Part shown: positions 8,223-19,346 of the stretch, in pieces
How positions within the stretch are numbered: the first letter of the stretch is position 1
How the letters are laid out: every line of letters starts with the position of its first letter
Assembly: GCF_010435965.1 (NCBI RefSeq)
Contig: NZ_JAAGAA010000004.1
Location: 226,534-290,533, forward strand
Direction: 5' to 3'
DNA: 64,000 bases
From: Crenobacter caeni
GTDB lineage: Bacteria; Pseudomonadota; Gammaproteobacteria; Burkholderiales; Chromobacteriaceae
Translations under genes and position numbers: made by a program
Notes under the pieces: generated by a model
Told to the model about the DNA's origin: nothing
Seen by the model: the letters and a program-made list of their open reading frames with translations, nothing else
The model's database searches: none

Positions 8223-9137
8223 ATGCCTAAGAAAACACGAATCCTTGCTGCAGCGGGTGTCGCACTGACGGCCCTGCTGGTTTTTGGCGCGTGGTGGCTG
8301 AACCGCGTCCCCGAACTGCCGGCGGGGCTGGTCGCCGTCAACGGCCGCATCGAGGGCGACCGCACGCTGGTCAGCAGCAAATACCCTGGGCGGCTCGCCG
8401 AGGTGCTGGTTAACGAGGGTGACTCGGTGCGCGCGGGCGACGTGCTCGCACGCCTGGCATCGGACGAGATCGACGCGCGCAAGGCGGCGCTCGACGCCAA
8501 AGTTACCCAGGCCGCGGCGGCGCTCACCCGTGCCCGCGCGCAGGCCGAGCAGGCCGAGCGGGACGCGCGCCGCTTCGAGGCCTTGCTCGCGCAGGGCTCG
8601 GTCGAGCGGATGCGCGCCGAGCAGATACGCCTGCTGGCGACCCACGCGCACGAGGCTACGAGCCAGGCGCGCGCGCAGCTTGATGAGGCGCGCGCGGGCG
8701 CCCGCGAGGTAGCGGGCATGCAGGGCGAGCTGACACTCAAGGCGCCCGCGTCCGGCGTGGTGCTCAGCCGCTTGCGCGAGCCGGGCGAAGTGCTTGCCGG
8801 CGGCGGCGCGGTGTTCGAGCTGGTTGATCTAGACAAGCTGCACCTGAAGGTTTACGTGCCCGAGCGCGAGATCGGCCGTATCGCGCGCGGGCAGGCGGCC
8901 AGGTTGTGGATCGACGCGCTGCCGGCTACGCCGTTCGACGCGAAGGTCAGCCAGATCGCCGCGCGTGCCGAATTTACGCCCAAGGAAGTGCAGACCGCCG
9001 ACGAGCGGGTCAAGCTCGTCTACGCGGTGAAGTTGGGTATCGCGGCCAATCCCGGCCACCGGTTGACGCCGGGCCTGCCCGCCGACGCGGTGATCCGTAC
9101 TGAAGCCGCTGCCCCCTGGCAGAAACCCGTCTGGTAG
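8223..9137 (+). CDS. HlyD-family periplasmic adaptor (YbhG-like)
   Basis: A 304-residue membrane fusion protein. The start at 8223 gives one N-terminal anchor (residues about 6-23, ILAAAGVALTALLVFGAW). Then come the first lipoyl half (GRLAEVLVNEGDSVRAGDVLARL), a long coiled-coil hairpin rich in Ala, Arg and Glu, and the second lipoyl half (LKAPASGVVLSRLREPGEVL), followed by a beta-barrel region. It links the inner membrane ABC-2 transporter to TolC. A GAATG context sits after the tolC stop with a short spacer. Gene order matches ybhG-ybhF-ybhS-ybhR. Confidence 0.9.
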   Translation: MPKKTRILAAAGVALTALLVFGAWWLNRVPELPAGLVAVNGRIEGDRTLVSSKYPGRLAEVLVNEGDSVRAGDVLARLASDEIDARKAALDAKVTQAAAALTRARAQAEQAERDARRFEALLAQGSVERMRAEQIRLLATHAHEATSQARAQLDEARAGAREVAGMQGELTLKAPASGVVLSRLREPGEVLAGGGAVFELVDLDKLHLKVYVPEREIGRIARGQAARLWIDALPATPFDAKVSQIAARAEFTPKEVQTADERVKLVYAVKLGIAANPGHRLTPGLPADAVIRTEAAAPWQKPVW

Positions 9138-9142
9138 CCGTG

Positions 9143-11047
9143 ATGGACGCGCTGGTGATCCGGGCCGACGGCTTTGGCAAGCGCTACGGCAAGCGTCAGG
9201 CGGTGTCTGACGTGAGTCTTGCCGTGCGCAAGGGCGAGCTGTTCGGGCTGATCGGCCCGGACGGTGCGGGCAAGTCCAGCCTGATGAAGGCGGTCGCCGG
9301 CGTGCTCCGCTACGACAGCGGCACGCTCGAGGTGTTCGGCACCGATATGGCGCGCGACGCGGCGGCCGAGTCGGTGAAGGCGCGCATCGGGCTGATGCCG
9401 CAGGGGCTGGGGCAGAACCTGTACGGCGACCTCTCCGTCGAGGAGAACGTCGACTTCTTCGCGAAGCTGCGCCTGGTGCCCGACGCGCAGGCGCGTGCGC
9501 GCAAGGAGAAGTTGCTCGGCGTGACGCGGCTCGCGGATTTTCGCGCGCGGCCGATGAAGCAGCTCTCCGGCGGGATGAAGCAGAAGCTGGGGCTGGTCTG
9601 CACGCTGATCCACGCGCCGGAGCTGATCGTGCTCGACGAGCCGACCACCGGCGTCGACCCGGTGTCGCGGCGCGACTTCTGGCAGATCCTCGCCGAACTG
9701 GTCGCCGAGCAGGGGCTGTCCGCCCTGGTGTCGACCGCGTATATGGACGAGGCGAGCCGCTTTGCACGGATGGCGCTGATGCACGAGGGCAGGGTGCTCG
9801 CGCAGGGGCAGCCGCACGAGATCCTCGCGCTGCGCGCGGGCAGCGTGGTCAGCTGCGTACCGCAAGAGCAAGTGCGCGCCCGCGCGGCGCTCGCCGCGAA
9901 CTACGCGCAGGTCGAGGCGCTCGGGCCCTGCTTGCGGGTGTTCGTGCCCGGTCTGGCGCGAGAAGCGGCCGAAAGCGCGGTCGCGCGGCTGGTCGACGCT
10001 GCGGGCAGCGCCACCGCTTACGACTCGGGCGAGGCGGAGCTGGAAGACGTGTTCGTCGCGCTCCTGGCCGGCAGCCTTGCGCCGACGGACGCGGGCGAGG
10101 CGGCTGCAGTGCCTGCCGCGCCGGGCAAGGCGTCGCCGGCGATCGAGGCGATTTCGCTGGCACGCCGTTTCGGCGACTTTGTCGCGGTGTCGGACGTGAG
10201 CTTCACCGTGCGCGAGGGCGAGATCTTCGGCCTGCTCGGCGCCAACGGCGCCGGCAAGACCACCGCGATCAAGATGCTGACCGGCATCCTGCCGCCCTCC
10301 AGCGGCGGCGGGCGCATCGCCGGCGTCGACATCGCCCGCGTCAAGTCGCGTATCGGCTATATGTCGCAAGCGTTCTCGCTCTACCTCGATTTGACCGTCA
10401 GCGAGAACATCCGCCTGTACGCCGGCCTGTACGGACTGTCTCGCGCCGAACGCGCGGCGCGGCTGGACTGGGTGCTCGAGATGGCCGGCCTGCAAACGCT
10501 CGCCGACACGCTGGCTGCCGAGCTGCCGATGGGGCAGCGCCAGCGTCTCGCGCTCGGTTGCGCGCTGGTGCACCGCCCGCGCGTGCTGTTTCTGGACGAG
10601 CCGACCTCCGGCGTCGATCCCGTCGGCCGGCGCGCGTTCTGGGACGTGCTGTTTAAGCTGTCGCGCGTCGACGGCGTCGCCTTGCTGGTGACCACCCACT
10701 ACATGAGCGAGGCCGAGCACTGCGACCATCTGGCGCTGATGTTCGCCGGGCGCATCGTCGCCGACGCGACGCCCCAGGCGATGAAGGTCGCGCTCGAACA
10801 CGACCTTGGTGCGCTGTACGAGATCAGCGGCGAGAAGGCGCTGGCCTTCGCGCCGGTGCTCGCGGCGGCCGGGCTGGGCGGCGTGTCGGTACACGGGCGC
10901 AGCCTGCACGTGCTGTGCCGCGACGGCGCGCGTCTGGCGGCGCTGGCAAGCGAACACGGCGGCGTGCGGGTGCGCGCACGCGTGCTGACGATGGAGGACG
11001 TGTTCGTCGAGCGGGTGCGTGCGCTGGAGAAGGAGGCCGGGCGATGA
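9143..11047 (+). CDS. Fused double-ATPase ABC transporter subunit (YbhF-like)
   Basis: A 634-residue protein with two complete nucleotide-binding domains in tandem. NBD1 has Walker A GPDGAGKSS, signature LSGGMKQK and Walker B LIVLDEPTTGVDP. NBD2 has Walker A GANGAGKTT, signature-like LPMGQRQR and Walker B VLFLDEPTSGVDP. The linker around residue 310-330 is Ala- and Pro-rich. It energises the two ABC-2 permeases that follow. In E. coli the homologous YbhFSR system is linked to drug and cation export. A GTG at 9140 is a possible alternative start; the ATG is preferred. The next start overlaps its stop. Confidence 0.92.
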   Translation: MDALVIRADGFGKRYGKRQAVSDVSLAVRKGELFGLIGPDGAGKSSLMKAVAGVLRYDSGTLEVFGTDMARDAAAESVKARIGLMPQGLGQNLYGDLSVEENVDFFAKLRLVPDAQARARKEKLLGVTRLADFRARPMKQLSGGMKQKLGLVCTLIHAPELIVLDEPTTGVDPVSRRDFWQILAELVAEQGLSALVSTAYMDEASRFARMALMHEGRVLAQGQPHEILALRAGSVVSCVPQEQVRARAALAANYAQVEALGPCLRVFVPGLAREAAESAVARLVDAAGSATAYDSGEAELEDVFVALLAGSLAPTDAGEAAAVPAAPGKASPAIEAISLARRFGDFVAVSDVSFTVREGEIFGLLGANGAGKTTAIKMLTGILPPSSGGGRIAGVDIARVKSRIGYMSQAFSLYLDLTVSENIRLYAGLYGLSRAERAARLDWVLEMAGLQTLADTLAAELPMGQRQRLALGCALVHRPRVLFLDEPTSGVDPVGRRAFWDVLFKLSRVDGVALLVTTHYMSEAEHCDHLALMFAGRIVADATPQAMKVALEHDLGALYEISGEKALAFAPVLAAAGLGGVSVHGRSLHVLCRDGARLAALASEHGGVRVRARVLTMEDVFVERVRALEKEAGR

Positions 11048-12198
11048 AGATGCAGCGGGTGCAGGCGCTGGCGTGGAAGGAGTGGCGCGAGATCGTGCGC
11101 GACCGGCTCTTTTTCGCGCTCGCCTTCGTGGTGCCGGCGCTGTTGATGGTGCTGTTCGGCTACGGGCTGTCGTTCGACGTGGAAAATGTGCCGTTCGCGC
11201 TTATCGACCACGACCGTACCGCGCAAAGCCGCGACTACGGCTACCGCTTCATCGGCTCGCGCTACTTCGACTTCAAGGGCTACGCGGCCAACGAGGCCGA
11301 CGCCTACGACTTGATCGCCGGCGGGGAGGTGCGCGCGGTGCTGGTGATCCCGCCCGGTTTCGGGCGCGACCTCGCGCAAGGCAGGCCTGCCCAGGTGCAG
11401 ACGCTGATCGACGGCACTTTTCCCAACCGTGCGCTGACCATCCGCGGCTACGTCGGCGCGATCAACGCCGAACGCTCGCTGGATTCGGCCGCAAATTACC
11501 TTGCCGCGCGCAGCGGCTTGCCGTACGCCGACGTGCGCGCGCGATTGCAGCCGGTCACGCTTGAAGTGCGCTACCTCTTCAACGAGGCGGTGCTGAGCAT
11601 CTGGTCGCTCGCGCCCAAGCTGATCATGCTGATCCTGATGATCTCGCCGCCTTTCCTCACCGCGCTGGGCGTGGTGCGCGAGAAGGAGAACGGCTCGATC
11701 TTTAATATCTACGCGTCCGATATCAGCCGCGGCGAGTTCCTGCTGGGCAAGCTTGCGCCCTACGTGGCGATCTCCTGCGTGAACAGCCTGTTGCTGTGGC
11801 TGATGGCGGTCGGCCTCTACCGGGTGCCGTTCAAGGGCGACTTCGCGTTCTTCGCGCTCGCCAGCGTGGTGTACGTGGCGTGCACCACCGGCGTCGGCCT
11901 GGTGGTGTCGGTGCTGGTGCGCACGCAGATCGCCGCGATGATCGTCACCATGGTGATCACGCTGATCCCGGCGGTGCTCTACTCGGGGCTGATCATCCCG
12001 GTGACGTCCCTGTCGGACGCCGCGTCCTTCGTCGCGCACGCGATGCCGGCGATGTACTACGCGGATATCGTGGTCGGCTGCTTCCTCAAGGGGGCAGGGG
12101 TCGCCGAGCTGTGGCGGCCGCTGCTGGTGCTCGCGCTGTACGCCTGCGCGCTGTTTGCCGCCGGCTACGCGCTCTTCAGCAAGAGGCCCGCCTCATGA
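11044..12198 (+). CDS. ABC-2 type transporter permease (YbhS-like)
   Basis: A 384-residue inner membrane protein with the ABC-2 layout: one N-terminal membrane helix (LFFALAFVVPALLMVLFGYG), a large periplasmic domain (about residues 45-180), then five helices beginning at about LAPKLIMLILMISPPFLTAL. VREKENGSIFNIYAS is the conserved cytoplasmic coupling segment (REKE...G). It pairs with the next permease and the fused ATPase. It begins inside the ATPase stop (ATGA) and its own stop overlaps the next start. Confidence 0.9.
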   Translation: MKMQRVQALAWKEWREIVRDRLFFALAFVVPALLMVLFGYGLSFDVENVPFALIDHDRTAQSRDYGYRFIGSRYFDFKGYAANEADAYDLIAGGEVRAVLVIPPGFGRDLAQGRPAQVQTLIDGTFPNRALTIRGYVGAINAERSLDSAANYLAARSGLPYADVRARLQPVTLEVRYLFNEAVLSIWSLAPKLIMLILMISPPFLTALGVVREKENGSIFNIYASDISRGEFLLGKLAPYVAISCVNSLLLWLMAVGLYRVPFKGDFAFFALASVVYVACTTGVGLVVSVLVRTQIAAMIVTMVITLIPAVLYSGLIIPVTSLSDAASFVAHAMPAMYYADIVVGCFLKGAGVAELWRPLLVLALYACALFAAGYALFSKRPAS

Positions 12199-13322
12199 AC
12201 GCGCTGTCTCTCTGGTGCCTGCAACTGAAGGTGATGTTCGGCAAGGAGCTGCGCCAACTGGGGCGCGACCGCGTGCTGCTCGCCTTCATCGTGTACGCGT
12301 TTACCGTCGACATCTTCCTCGCCGCGTCCGGGGTGTCGCTGCAACTGAAGCTGGCGTCGACCTATGTAGAGGACGTCGACCACAGCAGCGCGTCGCGCGA
12401 GCTCGCCAGCCGCTTCTTGCCGCCGTACTTCCAGTTGCAGGGCGAGCTTGCAAGCGAGCGCGCGGCGGACGCGGCGCTCTCAAGCGGCCGGGCGATGCTG
12501 GTGCTGACGGTGCCGGCGGGCTTCGGCGAAGACCTCGCGCGCGGCGAGCCTACCCACGTGCAGTTGCAGGTCGATACCAGCAACGCGGTGTTGGGCTTTC
12601 TGGCCGCCAGCTACGCCGAACAGATCGTCGCGCGCTTCGGGCTGGAAACGGTGGACGCCGGCAAGACGCCGCTGCCCGTCATCGAGAACCGCACCCGGGT
12701 GTGGTTCAACCCAAACCAGGAAGACAGCTGGTTCATGGGCATCTCGGAGCTGCTGAACGTGATCACCATCTTCTCGGTGCTGCTGCCGGCGGCCGCCGCC
12801 GTGCGCGAGAAGGAGCGCGGCACCATCGAGCAGTTGCTGGTCAGCCCGCTCACCCCGCTGCAGATCCTGTTGCCCAAGGTGCTGTCGATGACGCTGGTGA
12901 TCCTGGCCGGCACGGCGCTCGCACTGTTCGGCGTGCTCAGGCCGTGTTTCGGCGTGCCGATGGCCGGCAGCGTGCCGGCGTTTTTCGCGCTGACCGCGCT
13001 TTACGTGTTCACCAGCGCGGGCTTCGGCCTGCTGGCGGCGACCGTCGCGCGCAACCTTGCGCAGGCGGGGATGCTGACCATCCTGATCCTCGCGCCGATG
13101 CTGTTCCTCTCCGGCGCGTGGACGCCGCCGGAAGCGATGCCCGAATGGCTTGCAGTATTCACTCACTTTTCTCCGTTGTATTATTTCATCAATATTTCAT
13201 TTGGCTTGCTGCTCAAGGGGCAGACCGTCGCCGCGCTGTGGCCTTCGGTACTCGGCATGATGGCGCTGGGCATGGCCGCTTTCGCTGCCGGCTTGTTGCG
13301 CTTCAGAAGGCAGTTCGGTTAG
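12195..13322 (+). CDS. ABC-2 type transporter permease (YbhR-like)
   Basis: A 375-residue paralogue of the preceding permease with the same topology: first helix around residue 30, an extracytoplasmic domain, and five C-terminal helices. The coupling motif is VREKERGTIEQLLVSP, and LSGAWTPPEAMPEWL is the conserved loop before the last helices. It would form a heterodimer with the product of the previous gene. This is the last gene of the efflux operon; the next gene starts about 50 bases later and may still be co-transcribed, as no terminator is visible between them. Confidence 0.9.
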   Translation: MNALSLWCLQLKVMFGKELRQLGRDRVLLAFIVYAFTVDIFLAASGVSLQLKLASTYVEDVDHSSASRELASRFLPPYFQLQGELASERAADAALSSGRAMLVLTVPAGFGEDLARGEPTHVQLQVDTSNAVLGFLAASYAEQIVARFGLETVDAGKTPLPVIENRTRVWFNPNQEDSWFMGISELLNVITIFSVLLPAAAAVREKERGTIEQLLVSPLTPLQILLPKVLSMTLVILAGTALALFGVLRPCFGVPMAGSVPAFFALTALYVFTSAGFGLLAATVARNLAQAGMLTILILAPMLFLSGAWTPPEAMPEWLAVFTHFSPLYYFINISFGLLLKGQTVAALWPSVLGMMALGMAAFAAGLLRFRRQFG

Positions 13323-13373
13323 TTTAATTATTTTGGATATTTGTCCGCCAGGGGCGGGCGACGCCCGGGCGCC

Positions 13374-15353
13374 ATGCGATCATTCCGTCAACTCTTGTAT
13401 TGCCCGGGCACGCTGGCCCGCCAGGCCGCGCTATGGGTGTGCGTACTGTCGCTGCTGGTGGCCGCGCTGGTCTGGGGGCTGGGCAGGCTGTGGCTGATCC
13501 CTGCCATCGAGACGGGCGAGCGTACCTCCGCCAGCGCCGAGGCGCTACGCATGCGCGACAGCTACCTTGAAGCCGCGTCGGGCATGGTGCGCGCGCAGCG
13601 TGACTGGACGCGCTGGCAACAGTTGGCTGACGCCGCCAACGGGAAGGGTCTCGGACACCTGCTGCCCTACGTCGGCCCGGCACGTCTGGCCGACCTCGGC
13701 GTCGACTGGGTGGCCCTCTTCAAACGCGACGCCTCGCCGGTCTTTACGGCGGAACTCTCCGGGCGGCAGGTGATTTTCGACAGCCGGCGCCTGGCCGGCG
13801 CGCTGCGCCCGGACAGCGAGTTCGGCCGCCACCTGTACCGGCTCGCCGCTTCGGACGACCCGTACGTAATCTCGGGCATCGTCCGTTTCCCGACCGGCCC
13901 TTACTATATTTCGCTCGCGCCGGTGCAGGGCCTGCACGCGGGTGCCGAGCCCTCCGGCTTCCTGCTGTGGGCCACCCGCGCCGACCGCATCGTACTCAGG
14001 AGCCAGTCGACCTTCCTGCGCAACAACACCCGGGTGCTGTCGCTGACCTCGCGGCAACTGCCCGACGAGGTGGTCGCCTGGCGGCACGCGGGGCGGACCA
14101 CCGATGCGCCGCTGACGCTGATGCGCAGTCACCGTGTCGACAGCTGGATAGGCGTGAGCGACCTGGACGGCCGCCCCGCGCTGTTTCTCGGGCAAAGCCT
14201 GCGCCGAGACCAGTCGCTGCTGGCCTCCGCGCAGGTCAACCGGCTGGCACTCATCGCCGTCGCCGCGATCCTGCTGGTCGGCCTGGCCGCGGTATGGGTC
14301 GTGCAAAGCCGGCTGGGCGCGCGCCTCGCGGCGCTTGGCGGCGCGCTGCGACGTCTGGAGCGTCCAGGTCAAATCGAACCGCTGGCGATCCGCGCGGACG
14401 ACGAGCTTGGCGAAGTGGTCCGCGCGGTCAACGCCCTGATCGGCCGCAAGAATGCCGCCGAAGCGGGGCGAGTGGTGAGCGAGCAGCGTTTCGAGCACCT
14501 GTTCGAGCACCTGGCGCATGGGCTGCTGTTGGCCGAGGAGGGGCGGGTGGCCCAGGCCAACCCGGCTGCCTGCGAGTTGTTCGGTGATTTTCTCCTCGGC
14601 ACGACACTCGCCGGTTTTTTTTGCGGCGACGACGCGCGCGCGATGGTCATGTACGCACGCTGCGCCGAGCCGGCGGGGCAGCGGGAGTCCTGGCGTGGCC
14701 AGTGCCGCCTGGTCGGCCGCATGGGCGCGTTCGAGGCGGAGCTGACCGTCACCCGCCTGCCCGGCCCTGACGGGGGCGGCCTGTTGTTGCAGGTCGACGA
14801 CATCAGCGAGCGCGAGGCGAGCTGGCGCGCGGTTCGCCAGCTTGCGTTCCACGACGCGCTGACTGGCCTCGTCAACCGGACATTGTTCCTCGACCGTCTC
14901 GAACACCGGCTGGCGCAGGACGCGCGCACGAGCGGGAGTTTTGTCCTGATGTATATGGACCTGGACGGCTTCAAGGCCGTGAACGACCATCTCGGGCACG
15001 CGGCGGGCGACCGGGTGCTGCAGGTCGCCGCGCAAAGGATGGCGTCCTGCCTGCGCGATGGGGATACCCTGGCGCGGTTGGCAGGGGACGAGTTCGCCTT
15101 GCTGCTGAAAGGCGAGCCGGACCGCGAGAGCGTCGTGCAGATTTCGGGCCGGCTACTCGCCGAATTGGAGGCGCCCATCGTGCTTGACGGCGGGCCGGTG
15201 AGGGTGTCGGCCAGCATCGGCGTGCTGGTCGCGCAGGCCGCCGGCATGAGCGCGGCGGCCGCGCTCGAGCGGGCCGACGCCGCAATGTACCGGGCCAAAC
15301 ACGCGGGCAAGGCGGGCGTCGCCTTCTGGGGCGGGGACGCCCTTACCGCCTGA
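13374..15353 (+). CDS. Membrane diguanylate cyclase, CHASE4-HAMP-PAS-GGDEF
   Basis: A 659-residue signalling protein that would make cyclic di-GMP. The first membrane helix is at about 17-37 (ALWVCVLSLLVAALVWGLG). A periplasmic CHASE4-like domain follows, with DWTRWQQLADA and VDWVALFKRD. The second helix is around residue 290 (ALIAVAAILLVGLAAVWVV), followed by HAMP (DDELGEVVRAVNALIG), a PAS-like segment and a GGDEF domain from about residue 490 (FHDALTGLVNRTLFLDRL). The active motif is AGDEF instead of GGDEF, a tolerated variant. The inhibitory RxxD site is intact (RDGD, five residues upstream). I prefer the ATG at 13374 to the TTG at 13341. The ligand of the sensor domain is unknown. Confidence 0.9.
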   Translation: MRSFRQLLYCPGTLARQAALWVCVLSLLVAALVWGLGRLWLIPAIETGERTSASAEALRMRDSYLEAASGMVRAQRDWTRWQQLADAANGKGLGHLLPYVGPARLADLGVDWVALFKRDASPVFTAELSGRQVIFDSRRLAGALRPDSEFGRHLYRLAASDDPYVISGIVRFPTGPYYISLAPVQGLHAGAEPSGFLLWATRADRIVLRSQSTFLRNNTRVLSLTSRQLPDEVVAWRHAGRTTDAPLTLMRSHRVDSWIGVSDLDGRPALFLGQSLRRDQSLLASAQVNRLALIAVAAILLVGLAAVWVVQSRLGARLAALGGALRRLERPGQIEPLAIRADDELGEVVRAVNALIGRKNAAEAGRVVSEQRFEHLFEHLAHGLLLAEEGRVAQANPAACELFGDFLLGTTLAGFFCGDDARAMVMYARCAEPAGQRESWRGQCRLVGRMGAFEAELTVTRLPGPDGGGLLLQVDDISEREASWRAVRQLAFHDALTGLVNRTLFLDRLEHRLAQDARTSGSFVLMYMDLDGFKAVNDHLGHAAGDRVLQVAAQRMASCLRDGDTLARLAGDEFALLLKGEPDRESVVQISGRLLAELEAPIVLDGGPVRVSASIGVLVAQAAGMSAAAALERADAAMYRAKHAGKAGVAFWGGDALTA

Positions 15354-15430
15354 ACTCCTTTGCGGCCGGCATTGGCCGGCGATTTCGCCCGCGAGGCAGA
15401 ACCCCGGCTGGCGGCCGTGGCGGAGAGGGG

Positions 15431-16075
15431 CTAGCGGTAGCGCGCGTCGAGCGCCTTGAAGCTTTCGAGGTGGTCGGCGCTGACGTAGGGGCGCATCAGC
15501 GCGAGTACCTGGCGGGCGCCGCGCCGGCCGGTTTCCGGCGAGATCGGCACCTTGGGTTTGGCCGACTGCTCGAACGCGTACCAGAACTTGACGACGATCC
15601 AGATGTTGACCGCCAACAGGCCGATGGTCTCCTCATCCTCGAAGTTGAGGAAGCCCGACTGCTGAAAGCCCTTCAGGAAGGCGATCATCATCGGCTGCAG
15701 CTCGGTGCCGATGAAGTGGTGGTACTCGGCCTGCATCTGCGGGTTGCGCGAGAGCAGCCCCGGCAGGTCGTCGAACATGAAGCGGAAGCGCCAGAAGCCC
15801 TGGAAGATCGCGTCGAGGTAGCGCGACAGGTCGTCCACCGTCGGCGCCCGGTCCGCTGGCGGCGTCAGCTGCTCGCGGATGAACGCCTCGTACTCGCGGA
15901 AGATCTGGAAGACGATCTCTTCCTTGTTGCGGAAGTGGTAGTACAGGTTGCCCGGGCTGATGCCCAGGTGCGCCGAGATATGGTTGGTGGTGATCGCCCG
16001 CTCGCCGTGCTCGTTGAACAGCTTGAGGCTCTCGATGATGATCTTGTCGTAGGTTTTGATCCGGGTCTTGCTCAT
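15431..16075 (-). CDS. TetR/AcrR-family transcriptional regulator
   Basis: A 214-residue regulator. The N-terminal helix-turn-helix is clear (HISAHLGISPGNLYYHFRNK, residues about 30-49), preceded by YDKIIIESLKLFNEHGE. The closest remembered relatives are PhaD-like TetR proteins, which have the same SPGNLYYHF recognition helix; that is recall, not a search. The ATG at 16075 is preferred over the TTG at 16084. It lies five bases downstream of the mechanosensitive channel gene on the same strand, so the two form a transcription unit. It may act on one of the dyads at 3173, 6876 or 38941; this is untested. Confidence 0.85.
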   Translation of the reverse strand: MSKTRIKTYDKIIIESLKLFNEHGERAITTNHISAHLGISPGNLYYHFRNKEEIVFQIFREYEAFIREQLTPPADRAPTVDDLSRYLDAIFQGFWRFRFMFDDLPGLLSRNPQMQAEYHHFIGTELQPMMIAFLKGFQQSGFLNFEDEETIGLLAVNIWIVVKFWYAFEQSAKPKVPISPETGRRGARQVLALMRPYVSADHLESFKALDARYR

Positions 16076-16080
16076 GGGAA

Positions 16081-16977
16081 TCAAGCCTGTTGGGAAGGGA
16101 AGGGTTGGACGTTGCCTGCCGAAACGTCATCGGCAGGCTCGGGGAAGGCTTCGCGCAGGAAATGCTTGAGGATTAGCTGTTCGGTCCGCTGGCGCGACTT
16201 GGCGGGCAGCGCGATACGCAGGCTCAAGAGGTAGCTCGTATCGTTGAGCGTCTGCACCGACACCCGCGGCTCGACCGACGGAGTGTCCAGATGGTGGATC
16301 GCCTCGATGCGCGACATATGCCTTTGCGCGGCAGCAAGAAAGGGCGCGACAGCGTCCTGGGCGGCGGCGAGCAGCAGGCGTTCGGCGCGCGCCGGCGGCA
16401 AGGTGTACGGCAGAGTCAGCTTGACCGTGTGCACCACGTACTCGCCCATGTAATTTTCCTGGATCACCGGCTGCGTCAGCAGCAGGCTGTGCGGGAAGGC
16501 GAGCGCGCGGCCTGTCATCTGGTGGCTGTCGTGCTCGGGGCCGATCTCCATCACCGTGGTAGTCAGAAGGCCGATGTCGACCACCCGCCCGCGGATGTGC
16601 GCAACTTCAATGTGGTCGCCGAGGCTGTAGCTGTTCGACGCGCTCCTGAGCAGGCCGCCGGTCAGGCACATGATCAGCTCCTTGGTCGCCAGGATCACCG
16701 CGGCGGCGAAGGCCAGCATCGACACCGCGATGGTCTGCAGCTCGGACGCCCAGATCAGCGCGATCCCGGCGACGCCGCTGACGAACAGCACGTTGCGCGC
16801 GGTGATCGACCAGCGCCGCCTGTCGTCCAGCGTCCAGTCGGTATTGGCGCCGATGGCGCGGCCGATCGCGATCCTCAGCGCTACCAGTACGGCGATGAGC
16901 ACGCCCGAGCGCACGATGTCGGCAGCGTAGCTGCCGCGCATCGTTTGCCAGAATTCGTACAAGTCACCCGCCGCCAT
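16081..16977 (-). CDS. MscS-family mechanosensitive ion channel
   Basis: A 298-residue inner membrane protein with three or four N-terminal helices (residues about 20-40, 65-80, 85-110), followed by the MscS beta domain (SYSLGDHIEVAHIRGRVVDIGLLTTTV) and a soluble C-terminal domain. The pore helix region is ILATKELIMCLTGGLLR. It would release solutes under hypo-osmotic stress or act as a small gated channel. It sits between prfC and the TetR gene, all on the minus strand, 16 bases after prfC. Confidence 0.87.
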   Translation of the reverse strand: MAAGDLYEFWQTMRGSYAADIVRSGVLIAVLVALRIAIGRAIGANTDWTLDDRRRWSITARNVLFVSGVAGIALIWASELQTIAVSMLAFAAAVILATKELIMCLTGGLLRSASNSYSLGDHIEVAHIRGRVVDIGLLTTTVMEIGPEHDSHQMTGRALAFPHSLLLTQPVIQENYMGEYVVHTVKLTLPYTLPPARAERLLLAAAQDAVAPFLAAAQRHMSRIEAIHHLDTPSVEPRVSVQTLNDTSYLLSLRIALPAKSRQRTEQLILKHFLREAFPEPADDVSAGNVQPFPSQQA

Positions 16978-16993
16978 GTCCGCCCCGCAATGC

Positions 16994-18604
<1,611 letters not shown>

Positions 18605-18731
18605 TGCTCGGTCGGGATGCGGATTTCGTAAACCGCGCATTGTACCGAATTTTGCCAAGACTCGCCGGGCAGCCATTTCATGGCGTTGCAGGTACAATGC
18701 CGGCATCCGATTTTGCGCAGGATCTTCCAGA

Positions 18732-19346
18732 ATGTTTACCGGGATCGTCCAGGGGATGGCCGAACTTGTCGCCGTCGCCGAAAAGGAAAATTTCCGCACC
18801 CACAAGGTGCGCCTGCCCGAGGCTTTGCTGCCCGGCCTGGAGCTGGGCGCTTCGGTCGCGCACAACGGCGTGTGCCTGACCGTGACCGCCGTCGAGGGTG
18901 ACGTCGTCGCGTTCGACCTGATGCAGGAGACGCTGCGCGCGACCAACCTGGGGGCACTGAAGGTCGGCGACCGGGTGAACGTCGAGCGCGCCGCGCGCTT
19001 CGGCGATGAAATCGGCGGCCACGCGATGTCCGGCCATGTGCTGTGCACGGCGCCCATCGTCAGCGTGACCGACACCCCGAACAACCGCACCGTGCGCTTC
19101 GCGCTGCCCGAGCCTGTCCGCAAATACGTGTTCGACAAGGGTTATATCGGCATCGACGGCGTCAGCCTGACCGTCGGCGACGTGCGGGACGGGGAATTCT
19201 CGGTGTTCCTGATCCCCGAGACGCTCTCGCGCACCAAGCTGGGCTTCTGCGCCGCGGGAGACCTCGTCAATATCGAGGTCGACCCGCAGACGCAGGCCAT
19301 CGTCGACACCGTCGAGCGCGTGCTCGCGCAAAAGGCGCTCGCGTGA
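18732..19346 (+). CDS. ribE: Riboflavin synthase alpha subunit
   Basis: A 204-residue enzyme converting two 6,7-dimethyl-8-ribityllumazine molecules to riboflavin. The family start [12 protein letters not shown] is exact. Both lumazine-binding repeats are visible, each with the [11 protein letters not shown] or [12 protein letters not shown] pattern and the GDRVNVERA or GDLVNIEVD strand. It is the first gene of the riboflavin region. No FMN riboswitch pattern is visible in the 127-base gap upstream. The stop overlaps the GTG start of the next gene. Confidence 0.96.
   Translation: MFTGIVQGMAELVAVAEKENFRTHKVRLPEALLPGLELGASVAHNGVCLTVTAVEGDVVAFDLMQETLRATNLGALKVGDRVNVERAARFGDEIGGHAMSGHVLCTAPIVSVTDTPNNRTVRFALPEPVRKYVFDKGYIGIDGVSLTVGDVRDGEFSVFLIPETLSRTKLGFCAAGDLVNIEVDPQTQAIVDTVERVLAQKALA

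Noticed and set aside
9020..10957. A 645-codon minus-strand frame opposite the double ATPase gene
   Set aside because: Antisense shadow; both nucleotide-binding domains of the plus-strand gene are intact.
15354..15430. Terminator between the cyclase and the TetR gene
   Set aside because: GCCGGC-ATTG-GCCGGC forms a short stem but is not followed by a T-run on either strand.
18605..18731. FMN riboswitch before ribE, or before ribBA (20015-20064)
   Set aside because: Neither gap is long enough or shows the conserved RFN helices; the ribBA gap is only 50 bases.
18605..19138. N-terminal extension of prfC on the minus strand
   Set aside because: The RF3 N-terminus [12 protein letters not shown] marks the start at 18604; the extension is antisense to ribE.
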